This document shows positions 33,508 to 43,640 of a stretch of 64,000 nt of DNA, piece after piece; positions within the stretch are counted from its first letter, which is position 1; each line of letters begins with the position of its first letter. The DNA is from Alphaproteobacteria bacterium (GTDB taxonomy: Bacteria; Pseudomonadota; Alphaproteobacteria; Micavibrionales; Micavibrionaceae). The DNA lies in NCBI GenBank assembly GCA_017999645.1, contig JAGNLJ010000002.1:124001-188000 (forward strand). Direction: 5' to 3'. Under the pieces are notes generated by a model. That model was not told the origin of the DNA, did not search any database, and saw only the letters and a program-made list of their open reading frames with translations. The position numbers and the translations under genes are program-made.

Positions 33508-35748
33508 CTATTTGGACTTGGCAATGAAAACGCCGTCCCATTTGGACGGCTTGTTTCTTATTAATTCAACGATGCGGGCTTTGTACATGTCGTAGAAATG
33601 GGCAAGGCCGAAGGTCTGAACCTTGACTGCCTCTTCCGCATTTTTCATTGCCGCTTCAAAATTCCCTTTTTGATAAGCCTCAATCATTCTGTCATGCACT
33701 TCGCGCAGTCGGGCGTAATTGTCGTTCGCTGTGAATTTATCGTCCCCAAGTAAGGTATAAATCCGCACGGGTTGGGAGCGCCCCACCACCTGCAATACAT
33801 CCAGTTCCAGCCCTGCAAAATCCTTGACGCTGCTCCATGTCTTTTCACTGATAAGAATGTTCACCTGGTAGGTTTTGGTCTGGCTTTCGAGGCGCGAGGC
33901 AAGATTCACCGTGTCGCCAAGCACCGAATAAGCGAAGCGTTGTTTCGATCCCATATTCCCTACCGCGCACATCCCGGTATTCAACCCTATCCCGGTATTG
34001 AGCAATGCGGGCACTTTCCCCTGCTCTTTTGCCCTGACTTCCAGGGCGGCATTGATCGGCTCCAGGGCCTTCTGCATACCAAGCGCCGCCGCGCAGGCGT
34101 GACGCGCGTGGTCAGAGTCATCGAGCGGTGCGTTCCAGAACGCCATCATCGCATCGCCGATATATTTATCGATCGTGCCGCGGTTCTGCATCACAAGATC
34201 CGACATAGGTGTCAGGAAATCGTTCATGAGCTGGATCAGTTCCTCCGGTCTCATTCCTTCGGAAATCGAGGTGAATTTACGGATATCGGTAAACATCACC
34301 GTCAGCTCACGGTTTTCCCCACCCAATCGCAATTTGTCGGGGTTTGCCGTCAGTTCTTTCATAAAATCCGGTGAGATATAAAGGCCGAACGCTTGCCGCA
34401 CGGCGCGTCGCTCCTTCTCAGTCCTCAGATAAGTAAGAATGGTTGAGAGCATAAAAATCGCCAGCACGCAGAACGACGGATAGGTAACGTCGATCAGCAA
34501 TCCATAAGCACTAAAGGCGTATGAACCGATGAAAATCGCTGCCGTAATAACGAGAATGACGGTCATCGCCTGCGCAACCGCACCGATGAAAGACGAGAAA
34601 ATAATAATGAATAAACCGATGGCAAAAATCGAAACCGCTTCCGCCCCTTCCGCTTCTATCGGGCGGCTTAAATATTTTCCCTGCAAAACCTGGTCAATAA
34701 TATTGAGATGAACTTCGACGCCGGCGATGAAAGTATCGAGTGGCGTCGAACGGATATCCTTGAGACCGACGGCGCTGGTTCCGATTAAAACAATCTTTCC
34801 ATTTATTTTTTCTGCAGGGTATGTTCCCTCCAGAATCGAATGCGCCGGTATGTACCATTCAGGGTTAGACTTCGCAAAGTGGACCAGAAATTCGCCGCGC
34901 GCATTTGTGGGAACTATTTTTTTACCTTTACCGAGTTCAATTTCTTCGACACCGAAGCGGCGCGTATCGAGCTTAGCGTAACGCTCATCTGCCAGCTTCA
35001 CCGTGCCGCCGCGCTCACCCTCATAAATTCTAATTGCTTCAAGCGCAAGCGAGGGATAGATGCTTGTGATATTCGAGTCAGGACGCTTGTGCGCCACCAA
35101 CATCGGCACGCGGCGTATGATGCCGTCCGTGTCGGTTGAGACGAAGAAGCTGCCGTTACCGGCGCTATCCTTGCTGATTTCCTTAAGGTTGGTCGTGGCA
35201 CCTGCAAGGTTCGGCACAAAGCTCTCCAGATTTTTTCCGCGGAATATACCTTTTTGAAGTGGTGTTTTGTCTGTGTTTTCATTCGTAAATGAAAAGCCGG
35301 TCACCACATTGCCCGCATTCTTAATCGCCTCGCCGAAAAGAACGTCATTATTCGGGATGCTGTGAATGTTTTGCACCACATCGGCAAATTCCGGCAGATT
35401 ACCCAGCTTCTCGGCGATAAAAGACGGCGAACTCCGGTCGGGTTCGGAAAAAACTATATCAAAAACGATGACCTTTGCGCCCATGCCCTTAAGCTTCGTT
35501 ACGAGATCAGCCATAACATCGCGCGGCCAGGGCATCTGACCGATTTTCTTTAAAGAAGCTTCGTCGATGTCGATGATTACGGTGTCATCGGATGGAACAC
35601 GCGGCTCCATCATGTTGTAATTGTCGAACGTGAAATTACGGATCTGCTCGCGCCAGCGCGTGTTCGAAAAGCTGAACACGATGGAAACGCAAAGCAACGT
35701 CAGAAGCAGGGAAGTCTGGAACCAGCGGTTTGTCAGGAGGCTTTCCAT
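33508..35748 (-). CDS. CHASE2-domain class III nucleotide cyclase
   Basis: A 746-residue membrane protein. An N-terminal helix (12-28) precedes an extracytoplasmic CHASE2 sensor (about 40-340, with VIIDIDEASLKKIGQMPWPRDV), then three membrane helices (about 372-440). The cyclase domain follows (about 480-650) with FTDIRKFTSISE (Asp488), DKYIGDAMMAFWNAP (Lys528, Asp532) and VLGDTVNLASRLE. The Lys before the second metal Asp favours adenylate over guanylate cyclase. A TPR-like C-terminus of about 90 residues ends the protein. It is the last gene of the T1SS operon (7 bases after the fusion protein gene) and meets the cyclic-nucleotide-binding EAL gene end to end. Confidence 0.93.
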   Translation of the reverse strand: MESLLTNRWFQTSLLLTLLCVSIVFSFSNTRWREQIRNFTFDNYNMMEPRVPSDDTVIIDIDEASLKKIGQMPWPRDVMADLVTKLKGMGAKVIVFDIVFSEPDRSSPSFIAEKLGNLPEFADVVQNIHSIPNNDVLFGEAIKNAGNVVTGFSFTNENTDKTPLQKGIFRGKNLESFVPNLAGATTNLKEISKDSAGNGSFFVSTDTDGIIRRVPMLVAHKRPDSNITSIYPSLALEAIRIYEGERGGTVKLADERYAKLDTRRFGVEEIELGKGKKIVPTNARGEFLVHFAKSNPEWYIPAHSILEGTYPAEKINGKIVLIGTSAVGLKDIRSTPLDTFIAGVEVHLNIIDQVLQGKYLSRPIEAEGAEAVSIFAIGLFIIIFSSFIGAVAQAMTVILVITAAIFIGSYAFSAYGLLIDVTYPSFCVLAIFMLSTILTYLRTEKERRAVRQAFGLYISPDFMKELTANPDKLRLGGENRELTVMFTDIRKFTSISEGMRPEELIQLMNDFLTPMSDLVMQNRGTIDKYIGDAMMAFWNAPLDDSDHARHACAAALGMQKALEPINAALEVRAKEQGKVPALLNTGIGLNTGMCAVGNMGSKQRFAYSVLGDTVNLASRLESQTKTYQVNILISEKTWSSVKDFAGLELDVLQVVGRSQPVRIYTLLGDDKFTANDNYARLREVHDRMIEAYQKGNFEAAMKNAEEAVKVQTFGLAHFYDMYKARIVELIRNKPSKWDGVFIAKSK

Positions 35749-35755
35749 ACGCCCC

Positions 35756-37075
35756 TCACCGCTCCGTGAACGCTTTGTCGCGGGCTTTCAGCACGGGCTT
35801 CAACAAGTACTCCAAAATTGTCCGCTTGCCCGTGATCACTTCTGTCTGCGCGACCATACCGGGCGTTATCGGCAATGGATGTTCAGTCGTCCCCAGGAAA
35901 TTCCTGTCGGTGTGAACTTCAATCTCGAAAAACACGTTGCCCTGATGGTCGGTAACGCTGTTCGCGCCGATACGCGCTAATTTACCATCCAGCGCGCCAT
36001 ATTTTTGCGAATCATAAGCCGTGACTTTAACCTTCACATCCTGCCCCGGGCGGATGAATGCTATTTCATCCGGCGGCACGCGGGCGATGATTTTCAGCTC
36101 GTCATCAAGCGGTACGATTTCAAGCAGCTTCATCGCAGGCTGAATAACACCGCCGATGGTTTTGACCGCGATACTATTAACAATACCATCGACCGGTGAG
36201 CGTAACTCCGCACGGTCGACGCGGTCGCCCAGCGTTTTAAGGTTTTCCTGTAATTGTGAAATCTCTGTCTCGACGCCGTTAAGCTCGCCGAGCGCCTGCG
36301 AACGGAATTTATCGGTCTGGTTCTCACGTTCTTTTTTCGCCGATTGAACCTCGGATTCCAGTGATTTCTGACGTTGGCTCTCGGAGTTTATCTGCCCGCT
36401 GATATCGCTGAGCTCACGCTCAAGCTTCATCTGTTCCATCTTCGACACGGCGCGCTTTTCCACCATGCTGCGCGTCAGTTCAAGCTCTTTCTGGAGATGC
36501 CTGCGGCTTTCCGATAAACCCCCGACCGTGGCTTTTACAGCCGATAAATCCGCGCTGGCCTTGTTGATGCGGTCTTCCAGAATGCCGTAGGAGTTTTTCA
36601 GCTCCTGCTGGCGCGATTCATAAAGCGCCTTTTCATTAGCGGCGATTTCGGGATTTTTTTGCACGATGTCCTGCGGTATTACGAATTCCGATCCGTTTGC
36701 TTCGGCCAATAAACGGGCTTTCTTGGTGCTCAGGCTCAGAAATTTTGCCTCGGTGCCGCCTTTTTCGGATGAAAACTGCACGTCGCTGATCCGTAGCAGC
36801 ACCTCGCCTTTTTTAACCTGCTGGCCTTCTTTCACCAGAAGCTCGCCGAGGATACCACCTTCAAGACTCTGCACCGTCTGCACTTCCTGCGAAGGCACAA
36901 CCTGTCCCTGCCCGTGCGTGATTTCCTCAATCTGAGATATGCCCGCCCAGACCAACAAGAACAGAACCAGCGCCATGATCGAAAACAGCATCGCCATGAC
37001 CGGCGCAGCGGGGCGCATATGCGTCGCCGCTTCCAGCTCGGCCATAAAATCCGTGTCGCGTACAGAGTTTGTCAT
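35756..37075 (-). CDS. Type I secretion membrane fusion protein (HlyD/LapC family)
   Basis: A 439-residue adaptor linking the inner-membrane ABC transporter to the TolC-type channel. One membrane helix (residues about 28-47) follows a cytoplasmic N-terminus. The lipoyl part (VQSLEGGILGELLVKEGQQVKKGE) is near 68-92, a long coiled coil spans about 125-290, and the barrel ends with a PGMVAQTEVITGKRTILEYLLKPV tail typical of the family. Its stop lies just upstream of the cyclase start; it overlaps the ABC gene by 4 bases. Confidence 0.92.
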   Translation of the reverse strand: MTNSVRDTDFMAELEAATHMRPAAPVMAMLFSIMALVLFLLVWAGISQIEEITHGQGQVVPSQEVQTVQSLEGGILGELLVKEGQQVKKGEVLLRISDVQFSSEKGGTEAKFLSLSTKKARLLAEANGSEFVIPQDIVQKNPEIAANEKALYESRQQELKNSYGILEDRINKASADLSAVKATVGGLSESRRHLQKELELTRSMVEKRAVSKMEQMKLERELSDISGQINSESQRQKSLESEVQSAKKERENQTDKFRSQALGELNGVETEISQLQENLKTLGDRVDRAELRSPVDGIVNSIAVKTIGGVIQPAMKLLEIVPLDDELKIIARVPPDEIAFIRPGQDVKVKVTAYDSQKYGALDGKLARIGANSVTDHQGNVFFEIEVHTDRNFLGTTEHPLPITPGMVAQTEVITGKRTILEYLLKPVLKARDKAFTER

Positions 37076-39240
37076 CGCGGCACCTCGACTTTGCCCGCCT
37101 GCAGCGCTTCAAGCACGCGGTCGCGCGGGCCATCCATGATCAATTTTCCCTGGTCCATCAAAATCAACCTGTCCACCAGCGGCAGCATCGCCTGCTTGTG
37201 TGTAATCAAAATCAGCGTCCGGCCTTCGATCTGGTTCTGGATGTAATTCCTGAAAGAGTCTTCCGCCTGCACGTCCATGGCGTTGGTCGGTTCGTCGCAG
37301 ACCATGACAGTCGGATCAAGCAACATAGCACGCGCCAGCGCTACGGCCTGCCGCTGGCCGCCCGATAATCCCTGTCCCGCCTCACCAACCGGCGCGTCAT
37401 AGCCCATCGGGTGACGCGCAATAAATTCATGCACGCCGGAAATTTTTGCGGCTTCGAGGATGGCTTCTTCTGTTGCGTGTGGCACACTGGCGGTGATGTT
37501 GTCACGCACCGTGCCGCTAAACAGCACGACATCCTGCGCAATATAGGCCATGCGGCGGCGTAAGTCGGCCGGATCAATCTGGCGGTAATCCGTATCGTCG
37601 GCATAGATTGTGCCCTCATCCGGCTCATATAAATTCATCATAAGTCTTGCAATGGTGCTCTTGCCCGATCCGATGCGCCCGATAATGCCGACCTTCTCGC
37701 CTGCGCTGATCGAGAACGAAACGTTGTCGAGGACTTTTCTTTTTACCTGCGGGTACGAGAACGACACTTTCTCGAAAGTGATTTTACCTTTCAGATCCGG
37801 GCGGTGCAGGAAACGTTTTTCCGGCGGGCGTTCGACCGGCTGACCCATGATGTTATCGAGCGTTTTCAGCGAACTGCCCGCCTGGTGGTAACGCGTCATC
37901 AAATTGGCAATGCCGCCGATCGGCGCCAGCGCGCGGCCACCGAGAATGACGGTAGCGATCAACGCGCCGATGCTGAGATCGCCCGCCTGCACCATGTACA
38001 TCCCCGCCAACACGACAACGACAGAGGCGATCATCTGCACGAAGGCCGCGATATTGACGCCGAGCCCAGACCAGAAGCGCGAATCCTGCCCGTGCGCGGC
38101 GCTCTGACCGACATATTCAGTGTAACGCGCGCGGAAACGGCCATCGGCCCCGGTCGCTTTAACCGTTTCAAGCCCGTGAATGGTCTCAACCAACAGGCCA
38201 TGCTTGATCTCAGCACTGCGAATTGCGTTCCTGACATGCGTTTTTAATTTGAATTGAATCGCAAGCCCGACAAGCACAACAATCAGCATCAGCGCGACAA
38301 GAATAAATGCCAGCCCACCACCGAAGTGATACACGACGAACAGGAAGAAGATTGAAAACGGCAAGTCAACAAGGACAGTGATCGTCGCCGATGTGAAAAA
38401 ATCGCGCACCGAGTCAAATTCCCGCAGCATGTTGGCGAAAACGCCGCTTGAACGCGGACGCCCGGCGAGGCGCATATTCAAAACATGATCGTAGATCCGC
38501 CTTGCCGCAATAACATCGATGCGTCTGCCGGCAAGATCGATCAAATAAGCACGCAGCGTCCGCATGATAAAATCGAAAACAAAAACCGTGAGCGCGCCGA
38601 TACCGAGCGCCCACCCCGTCTCGATCGCATTATTCGGAATCACCCGGTCATAGACATTCATAATGAAAATCGGGCTGGCGAGCGCGAAAAGATTGATAAA
38701 TATCGCACCCAGCAATGCTGCGCTGTAAATACTGCGGTTTTCACGCACCAGGCTCCAGAACCAGTGACCGGATATTTCATCCTTATGCGCAACTGCGGCA
38801 GGATCATTAAATTCCGCGCGCGGGTGAATAAAAATCGCATAGCCGGAATAATCATTATCAAGATTTTTCAGTGGCACGTCCCGCACCGATCCTGTTTCGG
38901 GGATATAAACGCGTGCATCCTTGCCTTTTCTTTCGAGAACCACCACCGCGTGATTATTTTCGAGGATAAGAACGGCAGGTAGAACAGCGCCCGGAATAGC
39001 GTTAGGTTTCGCGCGCTTTACCACCTGCGCCTTCAGGCCCATACGTTCCGCCGCTTCGCAAAACAGCGTTGGCCCCATATTTTTTTCATCGTAAGGAAGA
39101 CCTGCGGTCACGGCCTGCGCAGATCTTGCATGACCGAAATGCGCAGTCAGGAACACAAGACATTCAAGCAGCGCATCGATTTCGGCCCCCTCATGCGGAG
39201 CCGAAGTTTTTACTTTTTCGGGTGCGTTATTTTTGCTCAT
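37072..39240 (-). CDS. Type I secretion ABC transporter with degenerate C39-like domain (LapB type)
   Basis: A 722-residue inner-membrane exporter. Residues about 20-150 are a C39 peptidase-like domain. The opening ALLECLVFLTAHFGHA lacks the usual catalytic Gln...CG arrangement, so it should only bind substrate, as in LapB and HlyB. Six membrane helices follow, then the nucleotide-binding domain with GRIGSGKSTIAR (Walker A), QGLSGGQRQAVALARAMLL (signature) and MVCDEPTNAMD (Walker B). Such exporters secrete large RTX adhesins or proteases. No RTX substrate gene is in this window. Confidence 0.93.
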   Translation of the reverse strand: MSKNNAPEKVKTSAPHEGAEIDALLECLVFLTAHFGHARSAQAVTAGLPYDEKNMGPTLFCEAAERMGLKAQVVKRAKPNAIPGAVLPAVLILENNHAVVVLERKGKDARVYIPETGSVRDVPLKNLDNDYSGYAIFIHPRAEFNDPAAVAHKDEISGHWFWSLVRENRSIYSAALLGAIFINLFALASPIFIMNVYDRVIPNNAIETGWALGIGALTVFVFDFIMRTLRAYLIDLAGRRIDVIAARRIYDHVLNMRLAGRPRSSGVFANMLREFDSVRDFFTSATITVLVDLPFSIFFLFVVYHFGGGLAFILVALMLIVVLVGLAIQFKLKTHVRNAIRSAEIKHGLLVETIHGLETVKATGADGRFRARYTEYVGQSAAHGQDSRFWSGLGVNIAAFVQMIASVVVVLAGMYMVQAGDLSIGALIATVILGGRALAPIGGIANLMTRYHQAGSSLKTLDNIMGQPVERPPEKRFLHRPDLKGKITFEKVSFSYPQVKRKVLDNVSFSISAGEKVGIIGRIGSGKSTIARLMMNLYEPDEGTIYADDTDYRQIDPADLRRRMAYIAQDVVLFSGTVRDNITASVPHATEEAILEAAKISGVHEFIARHPMGYDAPVGEAGQGLSGGQRQAVALARAMLLDPTVMVCDEPTNAMDVQAEDSFRNYIQNQIEGRTLILITHKQAMLPLVDRLILMDQGKLIMDGPRDRVLEALQAGKVEVPR

Positions 39241-40618
39241 CCGCTTGCGGCGCCGTCAGGAGCGCGCCTCCAGCGGGTTTTTGCGGGGAAGCCGAAGCAA
39301 TCGGTACCGCGCCGGTATTCAAGGATTCCTGCAATCTTCCCATGCCGGCAAGAAGCGCGTAACGCGCCGCCATAACCCTGAAACCGCCGTTCATTTTCTC
39401 GAGATGCGCTGTGAAAAGCTGGTTGTCGGATTGCATCAACTGCAGCAGCGTAATGCGCGCACCCTCAAACTGAACGTTGTAAGTGCCGAACAATGTTTCA
39501 TTCAGCCCCACACGGCGCTGCTGGCTATCGGCCTGCTGCAAGGAAGCGGCATATTCCGCATAGCCAAGCCTGATAGCGCGCTCAATCTGGCGTTCCATTT
39601 CCTGCGTTTTCGACGCCGCTTCCTTTTTCCTCAGTTTTTTCTGCTCAATACGCGCCATCTGCGCGCCGCCGGTTTCGAATTCCCAATTTACCCGCACAAC
39701 AGCGCGCGCATCCGTTACTTCCCCGCCGATTTCGTCATCCTTCTCGCTCTCGAGATAAGAAAGTTCGCCGTCGACATCCGGATATAGACCAGCCTTTTCG
39801 GCTTTCGCGTCATAATCCGCCGAGTTCAGCATCAGCGCCGCAGATTTCAAAGCCGGGTGATTGGCTCTTGCAAATTCTATTGCCTCGTCGGCGCTCGCCG
39901 GGATCAGGTCAACACGCGGCACAGGCGGCTGGAGATCACCGGACGGTACGCTGCCCGTCAGCTCGGCATAATAGGCTTCGGCCATTTTGACCTGGCCTTC
40001 ATATTCCGCAATCATGTTATCGAGAATGACGCCGATATCGCGTGCCTGCTGGTATTCGGCTTCGTCCGCAGCGCCCTCATCCACCATACCCTTGATGCGG
40101 GCATGGTAATCGGCGACTTTTTTCGAGTGCGAAACCATCATCGACAAGCCGGTACGGGCGCGCAGCAAATCCACATAAGCCTGCGCAACGCTGAACGACA
40201 AACGCTCGGTCACATCCGCAATGTTCATCTTCGCGGATTCAATTTTCGCCTTGGCGGATTCGACGCGGTTGCCGGTTTCGGAGGCGTCATAAATCATCTG
40301 GCGCGCGGTGAACGCGCCTTCCCAGTAATTGGAATAAGCCGCACCACGCGTGGTGGTCAGGCCACGGCTCGTGCTGTTGTCGCCGTAAATGCGTCCGCCC
40401 TGACCCGTGATACCGATGGTGGGGAAATATCCTGAGCGCTCCTCGCGCTTTTGTTCTTCTGCAAGGCTCGATCCAACTTTCGCCGTGGTAACGCTCGGAT
40501 GATTTTGCAACGTGGCCTGTACGGCCTGCTCCAGCGTTTCCGCATGCAGACCCGTCACCGGCACAATCGCGGCGACGCCCATTAACAAGGCAGGAAATAG
40601 AAACTTGCGAAACTGCAT
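39227..40618 (-). CDS. TolC-family outer membrane channel protein (LapE-like)
   Basis: A 463-residue protein with a signal peptide (MQFRKFLFPALLMGVAAIVPVTGLHA, quoted in two parts: MQFRKFLFPALLMG and VAAIVPVTGLHA). The two-repeat TolC pattern (AVQATLQNHPSVTTAK and AIEFARANHPALKSAA) marks the helix-rich channel. It provides the outer-membrane part of the T1SS and overlaps the ABC gene by 14 bases, being first in the operon. Confidence 0.9.
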   Translation of the reverse strand: MQFRKFLFPALLMGVAAIVPVTGLHAETLEQAVQATLQNHPSVTTAKVGSSLAEEQKREERSGYFPTIGITGQGGRIYGDNSTSRGLTTTRGAAYSNYWEGAFTARQMIYDASETGNRVESAKAKIESAKMNIADVTERLSFSVAQAYVDLLRARTGLSMMVSHSKKVADYHARIKGMVDEGAADEAEYQQARDIGVILDNMIAEYEGQVKMAEAYYAELTGSVPSGDLQPPVPRVDLIPASADEAIEFARANHPALKSAALMLNSADYDAKAEKAGLYPDVDGELSYLESEKDDEIGGEVTDARAVVRVNWEFETGGAQMARIEQKKLRKKEAASKTQEMERQIERAIRLGYAEYAASLQQADSQQRRVGLNETLFGTYNVQFEGARITLLQLMQSDNQLFTAHLEKMNGGFRVMAARYALLAGMGRLQESLNTGAVPIASASPQKPAGGALLTAPQADEQK

Positions 40619-40819
40619 AAACGACCGGAAGGGGCCAGGAAACTTAAAAGGATTAGAAGGAAGGTGAATCAGAACTTATATCATTGAATCTAAAGAAAAT
40701 CGGGCGCGTGTTCAAGCACGATCCCGTACAAGTTGTGCACTATCCCGCCCGGCCCTTCACAAGCCGGGAAACTTGGTGCATCTTCAAGGGGTTTCAAGCC
40801 GATTCCGGAGTTAAAAATC

Positions 40820-41953
40820 TTGGCGCTTAGCATTGCAATCATTAAAGAAACTGCGGAATTTGAAACACGCGTCGCGGCTTCGCCTGAGACCGTTAAAAAG
40901 CTGATCGCACTAGGCTGCTCCGTGATTATAGAAAAAGGAGCGGGCGAAGCCTCCTCCATTACCGATGAAATGTTCCGCGAGGCAGGCGCCGCTATGGTTG
41001 CACAGGCCGCCGAGGCAACACGGAACGCCGATATCATCCTGAAGGTCCAGGCGGGGGAGCAGGATCCGAACGGCCTGAAAAAAGATGCGCTGCTGATCGG
41101 CCTCATGTCGCCGCACAATAACGAGGCCTTCGTCAAAAAAATCGCTAGCGCAAATGTGAATGCGTTTTCGATGGAGCTTGTTCCGCGCATTACGCGCGCA
41201 CAGTCGATGGATGTTCTTTCCTCACAATCAAACCTCGCGGGTTACAAATCCGTTCTCGACGCTACCGAATATTTCAACCGCGCCTTTCCGATGATGATGA
41301 CGGCGGCGGGTACCGTTCCGCCTGCGAAAGTTTTCGTGATGGGCGCGGGCGTTGCCGGTTTACAAGCCATCGCCACTGCGAAGCGTCTTGGTGCCATTGT
41401 CTCTGCGACGGATGTTCGCCCGGCGGCAAAGGAACAGGTCAAATCGCTCGGCGCTTCGTTCATTGCCGTCGAGGACGAAGAATTCAAACAGGCTGAAACC
41501 ACGGCGGGTTACGCGAAACCCATGTCGCCTGAATATCAAAAGAAACAACAGGCGCTGGTCGAGGAACACATCACGAAGCAGGATATTGTTATTACCACCG
41601 CGCTTATTCCGGGGCGGCCAGCACCTAAACTCATAACGGATTCCATGGTGAAATCCATGAAACCTGGATCTGTGATTGTCGATCTCGCCGTTGAAAGCGG
41701 CGGTAACTGCGCACTTTCCAAAGCTGGTGAAGTGGTAAATGTGAATAACGTTTCAATCCTGGGCCATAAAAATGTACCGGGTCGCATCGCGGGCAACGCC
41801 TCGGCGCTTTACGCAAAAAACCTGTTCAATCTTCTTGCGCTGATCATTAAGGATGGCGCACTGAACATCAACTGGGATGACGACATCATCAAGGGCATTG
41901 CCCTCACGCGCGACGGTGCGGTCATCCATCCTTTATTCGGGGAGAAGAAATAA
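40820..41953 (+). CDS. pntAA: NAD(P) transhydrogenase alpha-1 subunit
   Basis: A 377-residue soluble NAD(H)-binding subunit of the proton-translocating transhydrogenase. The TTG at 40820 is chosen: GGAG lies 9 bases upstream (40807-40810) and the product starts [19 protein letters not shown], matching family openings. An in-frame TTG at 40733 would add 29 unlike residues. [22 protein letters not shown] is the dinucleotide fold and [17 protein letters not shown] the family signature. Its stop overlaps pntAB by 1 base. As in Rhodospirillum, the alpha chain is split. Confidence 0.95.
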   Translation: MALSIAIIKETAEFETRVAASPETVKKLIALGCSVIIEKGAGEASSITDEMFREAGAAMVAQAAEATRNADIILKVQAGEQDPNGLKKDALLIGLMSPHNNEAFVKKIASANVNAFSMELVPRITRAQSMDVLSSQSNLAGYKSVLDATEYFNRAFPMMMTAAGTVPPAKVFVMGAGVAGLQAIATAKRLGAIVSATDVRPAAKEQVKSLGASFIAVEDEEFKQAETTAGYAKPMSPEYQKKQQALVEEHITKQDIVITTALIPGRPAPKLITDSMVKSMKPGSVIVDLAVESGGNCALSKAGEVVNVNNVSILGHKNVPGRIAGNASALYAKNLFNLLALIIKDGALNINWDDDIIKGIALTRDGAVIHPLFGEKK

Positions 41954-42243
41954 TGGAATTCCTCGTTACAGGATTCACCGTTTTCGTTCTTGCATGTTTC
42001 GTCGGCTATCACGTCGTCTGGCGCGTGACGCCCGCGCTGCATTCACCGCTGATGGGCATCACCAACGCCATTTCATCGGTCATCATCGTCGGTGCAGTCA
42101 TCGCGGTTGGCGCTTCCAGCGGCGGGTTTTCGACGCTGATGGGATTCATGGCCGTCGCGCTGGCCTCGGTCAATATTTTCGGCGGATTTATCATCACGCG
42201 CCGCATGCTCGCCATGTTCAAGAAGAAGGATAAAGCGTCATGA
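41953..42243 (+). CDS. pntAB: NAD(P) transhydrogenase alpha-2 (membrane) subunit
   Basis: A 96-residue protein with three membrane helices (about 5-25, 37-55, 60-85) and a basic tail KKKDKAS. The family pattern [24 protein letters not shown] is present. It anchors the alpha-1 subunit to the proton channel. Its stop overlaps pntB by 4 bases. Confidence 0.93.
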   Translation: MEFLVTGFTVFVLACFVGYHVVWRVTPALHSPLMGITNAISSVIIVGAVIAVGASSGGFSTLMGFMAVALASVNIFGGFIITRRMLAMFKKKDKAS

Positions 42244-43640
42244 TCGCGACCTTCGCCCCGCTCGCCTATCTTCTCGCTGCCGTGCTGTTCATCTTCGCAC
42301 TGAAAGGATTATCGCATCCTGAATCCGCGCGGCGCGGCCTTACTTACGGCATGATCGGCATGGGCCTCGCCGTGCTTACGACGCTCGCGTTGCTTGGCCT
42401 GCCCGATCTCAAATCCTACGGCATCATTATTGCCGGTATCGCCATCGGCGGCGCTATCGGTGCCTACATCGCCAACAAGATTGCAATGACCGCGTTGCCC
42501 CAGCTCATGGCCGCGTTCCATTCCCTCGTTGGCCTTGCTGCCGTTTGTGTCGCAGCAGCAGCGTTCTACAATCCCGAGGCCTATCACATTGGTTATCCCG
42601 GCGCGATTTACCTGCAGAGCCTGATCGAAATGTCTCTCGGTCTTGCCATCGGCGCGGTCACATTCACAGGATCAATCATAGCCTGGGGAAAATTGCAGGG
42701 CACGATTTCCGGCAAGCCCGTCATTTTTAAAGGCCAGCATGCGCTTAACGCCTTGCTCGGTGTTGCTCTTGTCGCTCTCGTTGTCGCGCTGTGCGTGACG
42801 CAGGACCCGATCTTCTTCTGGGGCATTGCCGCCGTGTCGTTGCTGCTCGGCGTACTCCTGATCATACCCATCGGCGGGGCCGACATGCCGGTGATCGTCT
42901 CGATGCTGAATTCCTATTCCGGCTGGGCGGCGGCAGGCATCGGATTCACGCTGCATAATAATCTTCTCATCATCACCGGCGCGCTGGTCGGCGCATCGGG
43001 CGCGATCCTGTCCTACATCATGTGCAAAGGCATGAACCGCTCGTTCTTCAACGTCATTTTAGGTGGTTTCGGCGGCGAGCAATCGGCTGGCGCTGGCGTC
43101 AGTGCCGAGGGCAAGTCGGCCAAAATCGGCGCGGCGGAAGACGCCGCCTACATCATGAAAAATGCATCAAAAGTCGTGATCGTGCCCGGCTATGGCATGG
43201 CAGTGTCCCAGGCCCAGCATGCGTTGCGCGAGATGGCCGATATTCTCAAGAAGGAAGGCGTCGAAGTGAAATATGCCATTCACCCGGTCGCAGGCCGCAT
43301 GCCCGGTCATATGAACGTCCTCCTCGCAGAGGCCAATGTACCTTACGACGAGGTCTTTGAAATGGAAGACATCAACCGTGATTTCGCGCAGGCCGATGTC
43401 GCCTATGTCATCGGCGCGAACGACATCACAAACCCGTCGGCAAAAAATAATCCCGGCTCACCGATTTACGGCATGCCGATCCTTGATGTCGAAAAAGCCA
43501 AAACAGTTTTATTTATCAAACGCTCGATGGGTTCGGGTTATGCTGGCATCGACAACCCGCTTTTCTTCGCGGACAACACGATGATGCTGCTGGGCGATGC
43601 CAAGGCGATGACCGAGTCGATCATCAAGGCGCTTGAATAA
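42240..43640 (+). CDS. pntB: NAD(P) transhydrogenase beta subunit
   Basis: A 466-residue subunit with about nine membrane helices followed by a C-terminal NADP(H)-binding domain (about 300-466: [68 protein letters not shown]). It uses proton flux to reduce NADP from NADH. It overlaps both neighbours, showing a tightly packed pnt operon that also reads into a hydrolase gene. Confidence 0.96.
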   Translation: MIATFAPLAYLLAAVLFIFALKGLSHPESARRGLTYGMIGMGLAVLTTLALLGLPDLKSYGIIIAGIAIGGAIGAYIANKIAMTALPQLMAAFHSLVGLAAVCVAAAAFYNPEAYHIGYPGAIYLQSLIEMSLGLAIGAVTFTGSIIAWGKLQGTISGKPVIFKGQHALNALLGVALVALVVALCVTQDPIFFWGIAAVSLLLGVLLIIPIGGADMPVIVSMLNSYSGWAAAGIGFTLHNNLLIITGALVGASGAILSYIMCKGMNRSFFNVILGGFGGEQSAGAGVSAEGKSAKIGAAEDAAYIMKNASKVVIVPGYGMAVSQAQHALREMADILKKEGVEVKYAIHPVAGRMPGHMNVLLAEANVPYDEVFEMEDINRDFAQADVAYVIGANDITNPSAKNNPGSPIYGMPILDVEKAKTVLFIKRSMGSGYAGIDNPLFFADNTMMLLGDAKAMTESIIKALE

